Source: JBHHYR01 sp046757585 (GTDB lineage Bacteria > Desulfobacterota > Binatia > HRBIN30). From it: a stretch of DNA of 12,400 nucleotides. Under the pieces are notes generated by a model, which was not told the origin of the DNA, made no database searches, and saw only the letters and a list, made by a program, of their open reading frames with translations. The DNA is taken from assembly GCA_046757585.1 (NCBI GenBank), contig JBHHYR010000114.1, positions 1-12,400 on the forward strand. Reading direction: 5' to 3'. Positions 1 through 7,908 of the stretch are shown here, piece by piece (the stretch's first letter is position 1; each line of letters starts with the position of its first letter). Both the position numbers and the translations under genes were made by a program.

Positions 1-423
1 CCGCCATCCCCGCCGCCGCCCACCCCCACGCCACCGCCGGAGTCGTTGCCACCGCCTGTGCGCAAGCGCATCGTGTTGCGCGGGGTAAACTTCGACTTCG
101 ACAAGACTGCCATCCGGCCCGATTCGCGACCGCTGCTGGATGAGGCGGTTGCCCTCCTGCAGGAAAACCCGCGCGTGCTGATATCCGTCGAAGGGCACAC
201 GGATGCAGTGGGCACGGAGCTGTACAACGAACGACTCTCGGTACGCCGGGCCGAGGCGGTGTTCCGCTACCTGGTCAACCACGGTGTGGCACCGGAGCGC
301 ATGCAGGTCGTCGGATACGGGGAGTCGCGACCGCTGGCGGCCAACACGACCGCGCAAGGCAGGGCGCAGAACCGGCGGGTGGAGCTGCATGTCGTGAAGC
401 AACCGCAGGCTAGCGAGCCGTAG
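1..423 (+). CDS. OmpA-family peptidoglycan-binding protein, C-terminal part (5' end outside window)
   Basis: This is the 3' end of a larger gene. The frame is open from base 1 with no stop and the first ~20 codons are almost all Pro, Ser and Thr, so the TTG at 46 is not a real start. The Pro-rich stretch is a linker typical before an OmpA-C domain. From about base 88 to 405 it reads as that domain: NFDFDKTAIRPDS at the start, EGHTDAVG with the conserved Asp that contacts diaminopimelate, NERLSVRRAEAV with the conserved Arg, and GYGESRPLAANTT with NRRVEL near the end. OmpA-C domains bind peptidoglycan non-covalently in the periplasm and tether an outer-membrane barrel or lipoprotein to the wall. 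The N-terminal part is not visible, so it could be an OmpA-like porin, a Pal-like protein or another envelope protein. The domain call is firm, the full identity is not. Confidence 0.9.
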   Translation, partial: PPSPPPPTPTPPPESLPPPVRKRIVLRGVNFDFDKTAIRPDSRPLLDEAVALLQENPRVLISVEGHTDAVGTELYNERLSVRRAEAVFRYLVNHGVAPERMQVVGYGESRPLAANTTAQGRAQNRRVELHVVKQPQASEP

Positions 424-484
424 CGCCTGCTTGAATAGTCTGGCGACGGTTGGGAAGCCCCTGGGCGGTTTCGGGCAGACGCCG

Positions 485-511
485 TTGACTTCCCTTGGCG
501 CGAACGATAAT
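485..511 (+). promoter_or_regulatory. candidate sigma70-type promoter for the DUF1329 gene
   Basis: TTGACT at 485-490 and GATAAT at 506-511 each match a sigma70 hexamer in five of six positions, but the spacer is 15 nt, shorter than the usual 16 to 18. They lie in the 127-bp gap between the OmpA-like gene and the DUF1329 gene and would give a short leader before the start at 551. Seen by eye only; a weak prediction. Confidence 0.35.
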
Positions 512-550
512 CGTGAGAGCATTCAAAGACTGTGCCCTTCAGGAGGATCT

Positions 551-1822
551 ATGGAACAGGCGGGAAGAAAATTGTGCTCCGTGCTCCTGGCCATTGTCGC
601 GGTCGCCGCGTTCACGTTGCCCGCCCAGGCTGACGTGCAGCCCGGCGACGTGATCACCAAGGCCAACGTCGACAAGATCAAGGATCTGGTTTCACCGGGA
701 GTCGAGTGGTGCGTCAAGCATGGTATGACGATGAAAATCGTCCCGTACAAGAAGGTGGAATGGAACAAGGCGTACCGGGAAGCGACGGAGAAGTACGGCG
801 GGCAGACGAAGCTGCGGGCGGACGGCCGGGACCTGATCGGCCACGTTGCCGGGCTGCCGTTCCCGAAGATTGATCCGAACGACCCGCAGGTCGCACTCAA
901 GATCATGTGGAATTACGAATACAAGCCCTTCGTCACCGATGACGAGGACCTGCGCAACTTCGATGCCGACACAGGCCCGGTCTCTGACAGCCCCATGGAA
1001 GTCGAGCGACACTTCCTCCTCGATCACCTGCGCACCCTGTGGTACAACGCGCGCATCTACGTCGACCCGAAACCCGAGCTGCCCAATCCCGACAAGGTGC
1101 GCGCCAAGAGCTCGCTGCATCCCATCCTCGAGCCGTTCGATCTCAAGGGCGTCGGGGAAACGGGAATCCGCTACCTGGACCCCGACCGGCAGGACGACAC
1201 CTGGCTGTATCTGCCTTCGCTGCGCCGGGTGCGCCGGTTGTCGAGTGCGCAGCGGTCTGACGCCCTGTTCGGCCAGGACACCGACGTGGACAGCTACGGC
1301 GGCTACGCCGGACAGATTCCGTGGTTTGAGTGGAAGTATCTCGGCGAAAAGGAGATCCTCGCTTCATTCCATTCGGAGGCGTTTCCGACGAAGTACTGCG
1401 ACGGAGCCGGCGACTTCATCTTCTGCGACACCTGGGAAAAGCGCCATGCGTACGTGGTCGAAGGCACCCCGAGGCTCCCACAGTACGCCTACGGGAAGCG
1501 GCTTCTGTTCGTCGACAAGGAGACGTACCTCATCGCGTACTCCGACATTTTCGATCGCTCGATGCGGCTGTGGAAGGTCTGGGTCAACCAGTGGAGTTTC
1601 AAGAAGCGCGCAACGTCTTCCTACGGCACCGAGTATCCGGACGAGATGCCGTTCCAGCCGAGCATCACCATGGTGGACATGCAGCTCAGCCACGCGACGA
1701 AGGCAGCGCTCCCGAGTGCCAAGTATCCCGGCGAACAGGGTTGGTATTTCAACCAAGGGGAGAAGGCGGGCATGAGCGAAGAGTTCTTCACCATTGCCCA
1801 TCTCATCGAGGCCGGCCATTGA
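551..1822 (+). CDS. exported DUF1329-family protein
   Basis: The product is 423 residues. I chose ATG 551 because AGGAGG at 541-546 lies just upstream and the protein then begins with a clear Sec signal peptide: a basic start, a hydrophobic core at about residues 9-23, and cleavage after AQA near residue 27. An upstream in-frame start at 431 would bury the signal peptide. The mature part carries the DUF1329 pattern, including WLYLPSLRRVRRLSS at about residue 218, a DTDVDSYGGYAGQ stretch about 25 residues later, then WKYLGEKEI. DUF1329 proteins are periplasmic or outer-membrane-associated, have a LolA/LolB-like fold, and are often encoded beside RND-type exporters and linked to hydrophobic compounds; their biochemical role is unknown. 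No RND gene is visible here. The neighbouring OmpA-like protein fits an envelope context. Family confident, function not assignable. Confidence 0.88.
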   Translation: MEQAGRKLCSVLLAIVAVAAFTLPAQADVQPGDVITKANVDKIKDLVSPGVEWCVKHGMTMKIVPYKKVEWNKAYREATEKYGGQTKLRADGRDLIGHVAGLPFPKIDPNDPQVALKIMWNYEYKPFVTDDEDLRNFDADTGPVSDSPMEVERHFLLDHLRTLWYNARIYVDPKPELPNPDKVRAKSSLHPILEPFDLKGVGETGIRYLDPDRQDDTWLYLPSLRRVRRLSSAQRSDALFGQDTDVDSYGGYAGQIPWFEWKYLGEKEILASFHSEAFPTKYCDGAGDFIFCDTWEKRHAYVVEGTPRLPQYAYGKRLLFVDKETYLIAYSDIFDRSMRLWKVWVNQWSFKKRATSSYGTEYPDEMPFQPSITMVDMQLSHATKAALPSAKYPGEQGWYFNQGEKAGMSEEFFTIAHLIEAGH

Positions 1823-1854
1823 TGACACAGTCGGCCAGCTGTACTTGACCCATG

Positions 1855-1880
1855 AAGGGGGATGCCACCGCATCCCCCTT
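1855..1880 (+). terminator. palindromic (possibly bidirectional) terminator in the convergent gap
   Basis: A perfect 11-bp stem (AAGGGGGATGC at 1855-1865 pairing with GCATCCCCCTT at 1870-1880) closes a 4-nt loop (CACC). It lies 32 nt after the DUF1329 stop and 50 nt beyond the rnc stop, between two converging genes. On the + strand it is followed by a modest T-rich run (TCTCATTGCTCATTGT). On the - strand the tail is less T-rich, so termination there is less sure. The whole gap 1823-1930 holds nothing else that I recognise. Confidence 0.75.
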
Positions 1881-1930
1881 TCTCATTGCTCATTGTATCG
1901 TCTCGTATCGTCCGGCGGGCAGTGGCGGCA

Positions 1931-2650
1931 TCAACCGTGCCGCCGTTCCGCCGTTGCCAGCATCTCCCCGGGCTGCTCGAGCACGCGGCGAGCGGCCTCC
2001 TGCTCGGCGCTCCGCTTGCTCCTGCCTGCGCCACGGGCCAGCACCGTCCCTTTCAGCAGCACATCGACGACGAAGCGGCGTGCGTGGTCGGGGCCGGCTT
2101 CGCCGACCACGCGGTACACCGGTGTGGTGCGGTGCAGCTGCTGGCAGAGTTCCTGGAGCTGCGTCTTTGGATCGATGGTCGCTTGTGTGGCCACCTGGTC
2201 GATGGCGTCGGAGAAGTGTCGTGCGACGATCGCCCGCACTTGCTGGTAGCCGCTTTCCAGGAAGATGGCGCCCATCACGGCTTCGTACACCGCGGCGAGA
2301 ATGGACGCTTTCTCCCGCCCGCCCGTCTTCTCCTCCCCTTTGCCGAGCGTGAGCGCGCGGTGGAGCCCGAGCGCGCGTGCCTTGGCCGCAAAGCTGGTGG
2401 TACTGATCAGGGCGGCGCGGAACTTCGACAGCTGGCCCTCGTCGTGGCCGGGGTACCGGTGCAGGAGCAGATCACCAAAGGCGAGGCCGAGCACGGCATC
2501 GCCCAAAAACTCCAGACGCTCCGCAACGCGCGGTTGTGACGCCTCGACCGCCGACGAATGGGTCAGGGCGGCTCGGAGATTGGTCGTGTCACCGAACACG
2601 TACCCGATCCGCTGCTGCACGGCGTCGAGGCGTCCGGGCGCCTTAGTCAT
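1931..2650 (-). CDS. rnc: ribonuclease III
   Basis: The 239-residue product is of usual length. It cleaves double-stranded RNA in rRNA processing and mRNA turnover. Residues 1-~150 form the nuclease domain with the signature ERLEFLGDAVLGL (Glu47 and Asp51, equal to E. coli Glu41 and Asp45) and YEAVMGAIFLESGY (Glu123, equal to E. coli Glu117). Residues ~158-225 form the dsRNA-binding domain, ending in the usual basic KRSAEQEAA helix. The position equal to the metal ligand Asp114 is Ala120 (ILAAVYEA), checked in the nucleotides as GCG. The start MTKAPGRLD at 2650 is preferred: the reading frame continues upstream inside mtaB but those residues are non-homologous arginine- and serine-rich text. 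The ATG overlaps the mtaB stop by 8 nt and has no strong Shine-Dalgarno, so coupling to mtaB is likely. Era, often next, is absent; the operon ends here. Confidence 0.95.
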   Translation of the reverse strand: MTKAPGRLDAVQQRIGYVFGDTTNLRAALTHSSAVEASQPRVAERLEFLGDAVLGLAFGDLLLHRYPGHDEGQLSKFRAALISTTSFAAKARALGLHRALTLGKGEEKTGGREKASILAAVYEAVMGAIFLESGYQQVRAIVARHFSDAIDQVATQATIDPKTQLQELCQQLHRTTPVYRVVGEAGPDHARRFVVDVLLKGTVLARGAGRSKRSAEQEAARRVLEQPGEMLATAERRHG

Positions 2651-3959
2651 GTGCTGCGCCGGCCTGCAGTGCTCCCACCAGCGTGGCTCCTTCTGCCCGG
2701 ACGATGCGCACAACGACCTCGCGATTGGCCAGCTGCGGTGACCCGGAAAACTCGACGCGCTGGTAGTTGCGCGTGTAGCCAGCAAGCCAGCCACGACCGC
2801 GCACCGGCGTGTGCTCCACGAGCACGGGCATCGCGCGACCGACGAACCGTGCGGCGAAGTCGGCCCGCTTGCGGGCGCCGAGGGCGCGCAGGGTGCGCGC
2901 ACGGCCCTTGATCGTCGCCTGCGGTACGGGGTCGCTCAGCTTAGCAGCGGTGGTTCCGCGGCGTCGCGAGTAGGGAAAGACATGGAAGTACGTCACCGGC
3001 AGCTCCTCGAGCAGCTGCACGGTCGCGGCGAACTGGGCTGCCGTTTCGCCGGGAAAGCCGGCGATCACGTCGGTACCCACGGCTGCGTCCGGCAGCCGGG
3101 TGCGGATCTCCGTGCCGAGGCGCCGCAGGAAGTGCGCATCGTACTGGCGGCGCATGCGCCGGAGCACCCCGTCCGCACCCGCTTGCACCGGCACGTGCAA
3201 GTGCGGGCACAGGGCTTCAGAACGCACCACGAGGTCCAGCAAACGCGGCGTGACCTCCGGCGGATCAATCGAGCTCAGCCGCACCCGCGGCACCGGGGGA
3301 CGCTCGACGATCATCTCGAGCAACTCACAGAGATCCATCGTCGGGTGCAGGTCGGCTCCGTATCCGCCGAGATGCACGCCGGTCAGGACCACCTCCTGGA
3401 ATCCGCGCGTGGCTAGGATGTGCAGCTGTTCGAGCACCTGCCGCGGCGGCACGCTCCGGCTCCGGCCGCGGGAGAAGGGAACGATGCAGAAGGTACAAAA
3501 CAGGTCGCACCCTTCCTGGACCTTGAGAAAGGCCCTGGTTTGCCCGGCAAAAGTCTCCGCCCCGATCGTATTGACCGCACGTGCCGCCCGCAGGTCATCC
3601 GCCAGGATCCGCTGGCCGGGGCCCAGCAGCTCGCCGCGCACCGCCCGCAGCACGTCCGCCAGCCGATTCAAGCCCACGACGTGGTCCACTTCGGGGATCG
3701 CGGCGCCGTGCGGATCCACCTGCGCGAAGCAGCCGGTCATGATCACGCGGGCTGCGGGGTTGAAGCGGCGGGCACGGCGGGCCAGCTGGCGGCTTTCGGC
3801 ATCCGCCCGTGCGGTGACTGTACAGCTGTTGACGAGGTACACATCCGCGCCCGGCTCGAACGGGACCAGCGTACATCCCGCCCGGCGCAGCCCCGTCTCG
3901 ATGCTCGCGGTATCGTACTGATTGACCTTACACCCCAACGTCGCAACGGCGACCCGCAT
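2643..3959 (-). CDS. mtaB: tRNA t6A37 methylthiotransferase (radical SAM)
   Basis: This 438-residue protein adds a methylthio group to t6A37, giving ms2t6A37 in tRNAs reading ANN codons. The N-terminal UPF0004 domain begins TLGCKVNQYDT and holds the three cysteines for one Fe-S cluster (Cys10, Cys46 in NSCTVT, Cys77 in TGCFAQ). The radical SAM core has GCDLFCTFCIVPFSRG, with Cys151, Cys155 and Cys158 in the CxxxCxxC pattern. LSSIDPPEV, HVPVQAGAD, GTDVIAGFPGET and FHVFPYSRRRGT are the further family blocks, and a TRAM-like domain fills about residues 375-432. The start at 3959 is chosen because the protein then begins MRVAVATLGCK as in the family; the mnmA stop lies only 4 nt upstream and GAGGGAG supplies a ribosome site. 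The LGCKVNQYD form favours MtaB over MiaB or RimO. Confidence 0.95.
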   Translation of the reverse strand: MRVAVATLGCKVNQYDTASIETGLRRAGCTLVPFEPGADVYLVNSCTVTARADAESRQLARRARRFNPAARVIMTGCFAQVDPHGAAIPEVDHVVGLNRLADVLRAVRGELLGPGQRILADDLRAARAVNTIGAETFAGQTRAFLKVQEGCDLFCTFCIVPFSRGRSRSVPPRQVLEQLHILATRGFQEVVLTGVHLGGYGADLHPTMDLCELLEMIVERPPVPRVRLSSIDPPEVTPRLLDLVVRSEALCPHLHVPVQAGADGVLRRMRRQYDAHFLRRLGTEIRTRLPDAAVGTDVIAGFPGETAAQFAATVQLLEELPVTYFHVFPYSRRRGTTAAKLSDPVPQATIKGRARTLRALGARKRADFAARFVGRAMPVLVEHTPVRGRGWLAGYTRNYQRVEFSGSPQLANREVVVRIVRAEGATLVGALQAGAAHD

Positions 3960-3963
3960 AGCC

Positions 3964-5070
3964 TCACGCTCCCTCAGGTTGCAGCGTACCAGCAATCCAG
4001 CCGCCGCCGACCACACGCTGGCGGTCATACAGCACCGCCGCCTGGCCCGGGGTTACCGCCGGCAGCGGGCCGTCGGCCCGCAGCGCGAAACCGTCGGCGC
4101 TGGCTTCTTCGACGGTCACCGCGGCCGGCGCACAGCGCGAGCGGATCTTGACCTGCAGGCGCGTACCTGCCGGCACCGGACCATCGGCGAGCCAGTTCGG
4201 ATGTGTGGCGCGCAAGCCCTGCGCGAGCGTTGCCCGCCGCGCTCCGACGTGCACCGTACCGGTCTGCGGGTCGATGCCGGTAACGTAAAGCGCCTGGCTG
4301 GCGCTGAGCCGCAGCCCGCGCCGCTGGCCGATGGTAAAGCGGTGAATGCCGTCGTGCGTTCCGAGCACCGCGCCGGTCGCATCGACAATGCTCCCGCCGG
4401 CCGGCCTTCCCTGCTCTCCTGCGTAGCGAGCGACGAACCCGGCGTACGCGCCCTTGGGCGCGCAGCAGACTTCCTGTCTTTCCGGCTTATCCGCGACCCG
4501 CAAACCCAGCGAGCGCGCGTGGCGACGGACCGCGGCCTTGGTCAAGCCTCCCACTGGAAACAGCGTGCGGGCCAGCACCTGCGGTTCCACGCCGAACAGA
4601 AAGTACGACTGGTCCTTTGTCGCATCGACCGCTGACCAGAGCTGAGCACGGCCCGTTTGCGGATCGCGCAGCACACGGGCGTAGTGTCCCGTGGCGACCC
4701 ACGCCGCCCCCAGTTCCCGCGCCCGGTCCCAGAAACTCGCGAACTTGACGAACTGGTTGCACCGCGCGCACGGGTTCGGCGTACGTCCTCGCAGGTATTC
4801 AGCGACGAACGGCTCGACAACGCGGCGCGCGAAGACGTCGCGGAAGTCCATCACGTAGAACGCGATACCGAGCTGCGCGGCCACGCGCCGCGCATCGAGA
4901 AAGTCGTCAAAGGAGCAGCAGCCACTTCCCGTAACGTCACTCGACAGACGCATGGAGACGCCGACGACGTCGTAGCCGGCTTGCACCAGCAGCGCCGCGG
5001 CCACGGAGCTATCCACCCCGCCGCTCATGCCAACCACCACGCGCTCGCCTGCCCGTACCGGCTCACTCAT
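3964..5070 (-). CDS. mnmA: tRNA 2-thiouridylase (s2U34)
   Basis: The 368-residue product thiolates U34 of tRNA-Lys, tRNA-Glu and tRNA-Gln, using ATP to adenylate the base and persulfide sulfur from a desulfurase. GMSGGVDSS at residues 14-22 is the PP-loop. The acceptor cysteine is Cys104 in NPCARCNQFVKF and the second catalytic cysteine is Cys202 in RQEVCCAPKG. GHYAR and KDQSYFL are the usual tRNA and ATP contact blocks, IHRFTIGQRRGL marks the central domain, and a beta-barrel ends the protein. Cys51, Cys52, Cys101 and Cys203 are extra cysteines. MSEPVRAG at 5070 is the best start because it places the PP-loop near residue 14. It overlaps the desulfurase stop by 8 nt (ATGAGTGA) and lacks a good Shine-Dalgarno, implying translational coupling to its likely sulfur donor. 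Confidence 0.96.
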   Translation of the reverse strand: MSEPVRAGERVVVGMSGGVDSSVAAALLVQAGYDVVGVSMRLSSDVTGSGCCSFDDFLDARRVAAQLGIAFYVMDFRDVFARRVVEPFVAEYLRGRTPNPCARCNQFVKFASFWDRARELGAAWVATGHYARVLRDPQTGRAQLWSAVDATKDQSYFLFGVEPQVLARTLFPVGGLTKAAVRRHARSLGLRVADKPERQEVCCAPKGAYAGFVARYAGEQGRPAGGSIVDATGAVLGTHDGIHRFTIGQRRGLRLSASQALYVTGIDPQTGTVHVGARRATLAQGLRATHPNWLADGPVPAGTRLQVKIRSRCAPAAVTVEEASADGFALRADGPLPAVTPGQAAVLYDRQRVVGGGWIAGTLQPEGA

Positions 5071-6205
5071 GACGTGACGAGCGCTCGCGGATTTGGCGGA
5101 CAGCTGCGATCGTGCACGCGGCGATCCGCTCGACCTGCTCCATCGCATTCGTTCGGCCAAGGCTGAACCGGACGCCATCACGGGCGGCATCGACACTGCG
5201 TCCCATAGCGAGCAGTACGTGCGACGGCTCTCCGGCGCCAGCAGCGCATGCGGAGCCACTGGACACCGCGATGCCTTCGAGGTCCAACGCGGCGACGAGG
5301 GCTTCCCCTCGGACCCCCGCGAAGCTGACGTTCAGCGTATTCGGCAGGCACGCTGTGCCCGGGGGACTGTTGCGCACCACCACCGGAATTGCCGCCTCGA
5401 GCTGGTCCCACAGGGCGTCACGCAAGGCGGTACAGGCTTCGCCGAAGGCGCCGAGCTCCGCCGCGGCGAGGCGACACGCCTCGCCCATCCCGACGATCGC
5501 GGGAACATTTTCCGTACCCGCACGCCGGCCACGTTCTTGTCCGCCGCCGAGCAGCAGCGGGTCCAACGCCACCCCCCGGCGCACGAACAGCGCCCCCACG
5601 CCCTTCGGCCCACCCAGCTTGTGGGCCGACAGGGACAGGAGGTCGACCCCGGCAACCTGGACGGGGATCTTGCCCGCGGCCTGCACTGCATCCACATGGA
5701 GCAGCGCGTGGTGCCGCTGGCACCATGGCGCGATCGCGGCGACGGGTTGGATGGTACCCACCTCATTGTTGGCCCACCCGACGCTGGCCACGGCCACCTG
5801 ATCCCCGAGGACGGCGGTCATGCTGGCCGGGGTGATCTGTCCGGTTGCGTCGACGGGCACCGTACGGACCGTGTAGCCTTCCGCCTGCAAGCGCCGCACG
5901 GGTTCGCGCACCGACGAATGCTCGATCGGCGTGGTGACGATCGCGCGCCGGTCGGACGCGCGCGTGGCCCCGATGAGGGCGAGATTGTTGCTTTCCGTGC
6001 CCCCGCTGGTGAACACGATCTCCGCCGGCTGTGCCCCGATCAGGTCCGCCACGTGGGCGCGGGCGTCCTCCACGGCGCAGCGTGCACGCGAGCCCAAGGC
6101 GTGCACGCTGGAGGCGTTGCCGAACTCCTCGCGCAGGAACGGCAGCATCGCCTCCAGCACCTCGGGACGCAGCGGCGTGCTGGCGTTGTGATCACAGTAG
6201 ATCAC
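5063..6205 (-). CDS. cysteine desulfurase (IscS/NifS class), likely sulfur donor for MnmA
   Basis: This 380-residue PLP enzyme converts cysteine to alanine and carries the sulfur as a persulfide. It begins IYCDHNASTPL, typical of the class. The PLP site is visible as HSSVRE (His96), WANNEVGT, HVDAVQAAGK (Asp172, Gln175) and SAHKLGGPKG, where Lys196 is the Schiff-base lysine. Cys320 in SSGSACAAGAGEPSHVL is the persulfide cysteine, on the longer loop of class I enzymes. GRRAGTEN and RFSLGRTN are also conserved. The start is GTG at 6205, with GGAGAGG about 8 nt upstream. No iscU, iscA or nifU gene lies near and mnmA follows with an 8-nt overlap, so a dedicated YrvO-like partner of MnmA is the best reading, though general IscS duty is possible. 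The 71-nt gap to cimA (6206-6276) shows no other feature. Confidence 0.94.
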   Translation of the reverse strand: MIYCDHNASTPLRPEVLEAMLPFLREEFGNASSVHALGSRARCAVEDARAHVADLIGAQPAEIVFTSGGTESNNLALIGATRASDRRAIVTTPIEHSSVREPVRRLQAEGYTVRTVPVDATGQITPASMTAVLGDQVAVASVGWANNEVGTIQPVAAIAPWCQRHHALLHVDAVQAAGKIPVQVAGVDLLSLSAHKLGGPKGVGALFVRRGVALDPLLLGGGQERGRRAGTENVPAIVGMGEACRLAAAELGAFGEACTALRDALWDQLEAAIPVVVRNSPPGTACLPNTLNVSFAGVRGEALVAALDLEGIAVSSGSACAAGAGEPSHVLLAMGRSVDAARDGVRFSLGRTNAMEQVERIAACTIAAVRQIRERSSRHE

Positions 6206-6276
6206 CGTCCCCCTCTCCGGCGTCGCGACCGGCGTCTACCGGGCCGCTGCAACACCCCATGCGGATGCGGCAGACA

Positions 6277-7908
6277 TCAGGCCGGCGGGCGCGGTACGGC
6301 GCTCACGGCACGCTTACCGCGCTGGCGCTTGCGGTCCTTGTAGAGCTTGTAGTCGATGCTATCGACGAGCGCCTGCCAGCTCGCCTCGATCACGTTGGGC
6401 GACACGCCGACAGTGCCCCAGCGGTCCACCCCGTCGCCCGACTCGATCAAGACGCGCACGACCGCCTCGGTACCGGCTCCGCTGCCCAGAACGCGGACCT
6501 TGTAATCCAGCAACTGCACGTCCTGAATCTGCGGGTAGAACTTGAGCAGTGCCTTGCGGAGGGCGCGGTCCAACGCGTTCACGGGCCCGTTGCCCTGGGC
6601 CGCCGTATGCTCGATGCTGCCGTTCGGGCCTTCGATCTGGATGGTGGCCTCGGACAGCGGTGGCTCGTCTTCCTGGCGTTTCGCATCGATGACGCGGAAG
6701 CCGATCAGGCGGAAGTTCCGCGTCTTGCCCCCGTTCAGGCCCTTTTGCATCAGCAGCTCGAACGAGGCTTCCGCCCCTTCGAACTGGAAGCCTTGGTTCT
6801 CCAGCTCCTTCAGGTCGGCGAGGACCTGACGCACCTTGGGATCGTGTACATCGAGCGCGACGCCGAATTCGTTGGCCTTGTAGACGATGTTGCCACGCCC
6901 GGACAGGTCCGACACCAGGACCCGCTGGCGGTTGCCGACGAGCTGCGGTTCGATATGCTCGTAGGTTTGCGGGTTCTTTTGCACCGCCGCGACGTGGATG
7001 CCGCCCTTGTGCGCGAAGGCGCTGAGGCCGACGAAGGCCTGGCGCTTATCCGGTTCGATGTTCGCGAGTTCGAACACGAAATGAGACAGTTCGCGCAGCC
7101 GGCGCAGCTGCGCCGCGCTCACCACTTTGTAGCCCATTTTCAGTTGCAGGTTGGCAACCACCGAGCAGAGGTTCACGTTGCCGCATCGTTCCCCGAAGCC
7201 GTTGATCGTGCCCTGCACCTGGGTGGCGCCGTGCTGCACCGCGACCAGGCTATTGGCGACGCCCAGCTCGGAATCGTTGTGGCAATGGATCCCAAGCGGG
7301 CAGGTGAGCGCCTGGCGCGCGGCATCCACACCCGCGGCGACGTCGTCGGGTAAGCACCCGCCGTTGGTTTCGCACAGGCAGACCACGTCCGCGCCGGCGT
7401 CGGCGGCCACGCGGCAGCAGGCGAGCGCGTACTGCGCATTGCTGCGAAAGCCGTCGAAGAAGTGTTCCGCATCGAAGATCACGGTATCGGCGTGCCGTTT
7501 GAGGAAGCTCACGCTGTCGTGGATGAGCTCCAGGTTCTGTGCCTTCGAGATGCGCAGATCGTCACGGACGTGCAGTTCCCAGGCCTTGCCGAAAATCGTG
7601 ATGACCGGCGTACCAGCGCGCAGCAACATCCGCAGGTTCGCGTCGTCGCTTGCCTTGACACCAGCGCGGCGTGTCGACCCGAAGGCGCTGATCTGCGCCT
7701 GTCTGAGGCGGAGGCCTTTCACCGCTTTGAAAAAGGCCGCGTCGCGCGGATTCGACCCCGGCCATCCCCCTTCGATGTACCGGACGCCAAAGTCGTCGAG
7801 GCGCTCCGCGATCCGCAGCTTATCCTCGACCGTGAAGGCGATGTCCTCAGCCTGACAGCCGTCGCGTAGCGTGGTGTCGTAGAGGTCGATGTGCCGGCTG
7901 CTGCTCAC
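6277..7908 (-). CDS. cimA: (R)-citramalate synthase
   Basis: The 543-residue enzyme condenses pyruvate with acetyl-CoA to (R)-citramalate, the first step of a threonine-independent route to 2-oxobutyrate and isoleucine. The catalytic barrel starts LYDTTLRDG (residues 9-17, metal and base residues), followed by YIEGGWPGSNPRD and ITIFGKAWELHV, both characteristic of this family rather than of 2-isopropylmalate synthase. HCHNDSELGVANS (His208, His210) holds the metal-binding histidines, and GFGERCGNVNL follows. A C-terminal LeuA-type regulatory domain fills about residues 410-520, consistent with end-product inhibition. Homocitrate synthase is a less likely alternative. The start is GTG at 7908, which shares its last bases with the lysC stop (GTGA, 4-nt overlap), so translation is probably coupled to lysC. 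Confidence 0.93.
   Translation of the reverse strand: MSSSRHIDLYDTTLRDGCQAEDIAFTVEDKLRIAERLDDFGVRYIEGGWPGSNPRDAAFFKAVKGLRLRQAQISAFGSTRRAGVKASDDANLRMLLRAGTPVITIFGKAWELHVRDDLRISKAQNLELIHDSVSFLKRHADTVIFDAEHFFDGFRSNAQYALACCRVAADAGADVVCLCETNGGCLPDDVAAGVDAARQALTCPLGIHCHNDSELGVANSLVAVQHGATQVQGTINGFGERCGNVNLCSVVANLQLKMGYKVVSAAQLRRLRELSHFVFELANIEPDKRQAFVGLSAFAHKGGIHVAAVQKNPQTYEHIEPQLVGNRQRVLVSDLSGRGNIVYKANEFGVALDVHDPKVRQVLADLKELENQGFQFEGAEASFELLMQKGLNGGKTRNFRLIGFRVIDAKRQEDEPPLSEATIQIEGPNGSIEHTAAQGNGPVNALDRALRKALLKFYPQIQDVQLLDYKVRVLGSGAGTEAVVRVLIESGDGVDRWGTVGVSPNVIEASWQALVDSIDYKLYKDRKRQRGKRAVSAVPRPPA

Noticed and set aside
1862..2539. Long + strand reading frame opposite rnc (225 residues)
   Set aside because: It is antisense to a clear RNase III gene and has no recognisable domain or ribosome site; GC-rich DNA gives long mirror frames.
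5093..6343. 416-residue + strand frame opposite the desulfurase
   Set aside because: Composition is rich in Arg, His and Gly with no motif, and the opposite strand has an intact PLP enzyme with all key residues.
6031..7353. 440-residue + strand frame opposite cimA
   Set aside because: It is a codon-mirror of the conserved citramalate synthase, without start signals or family features.
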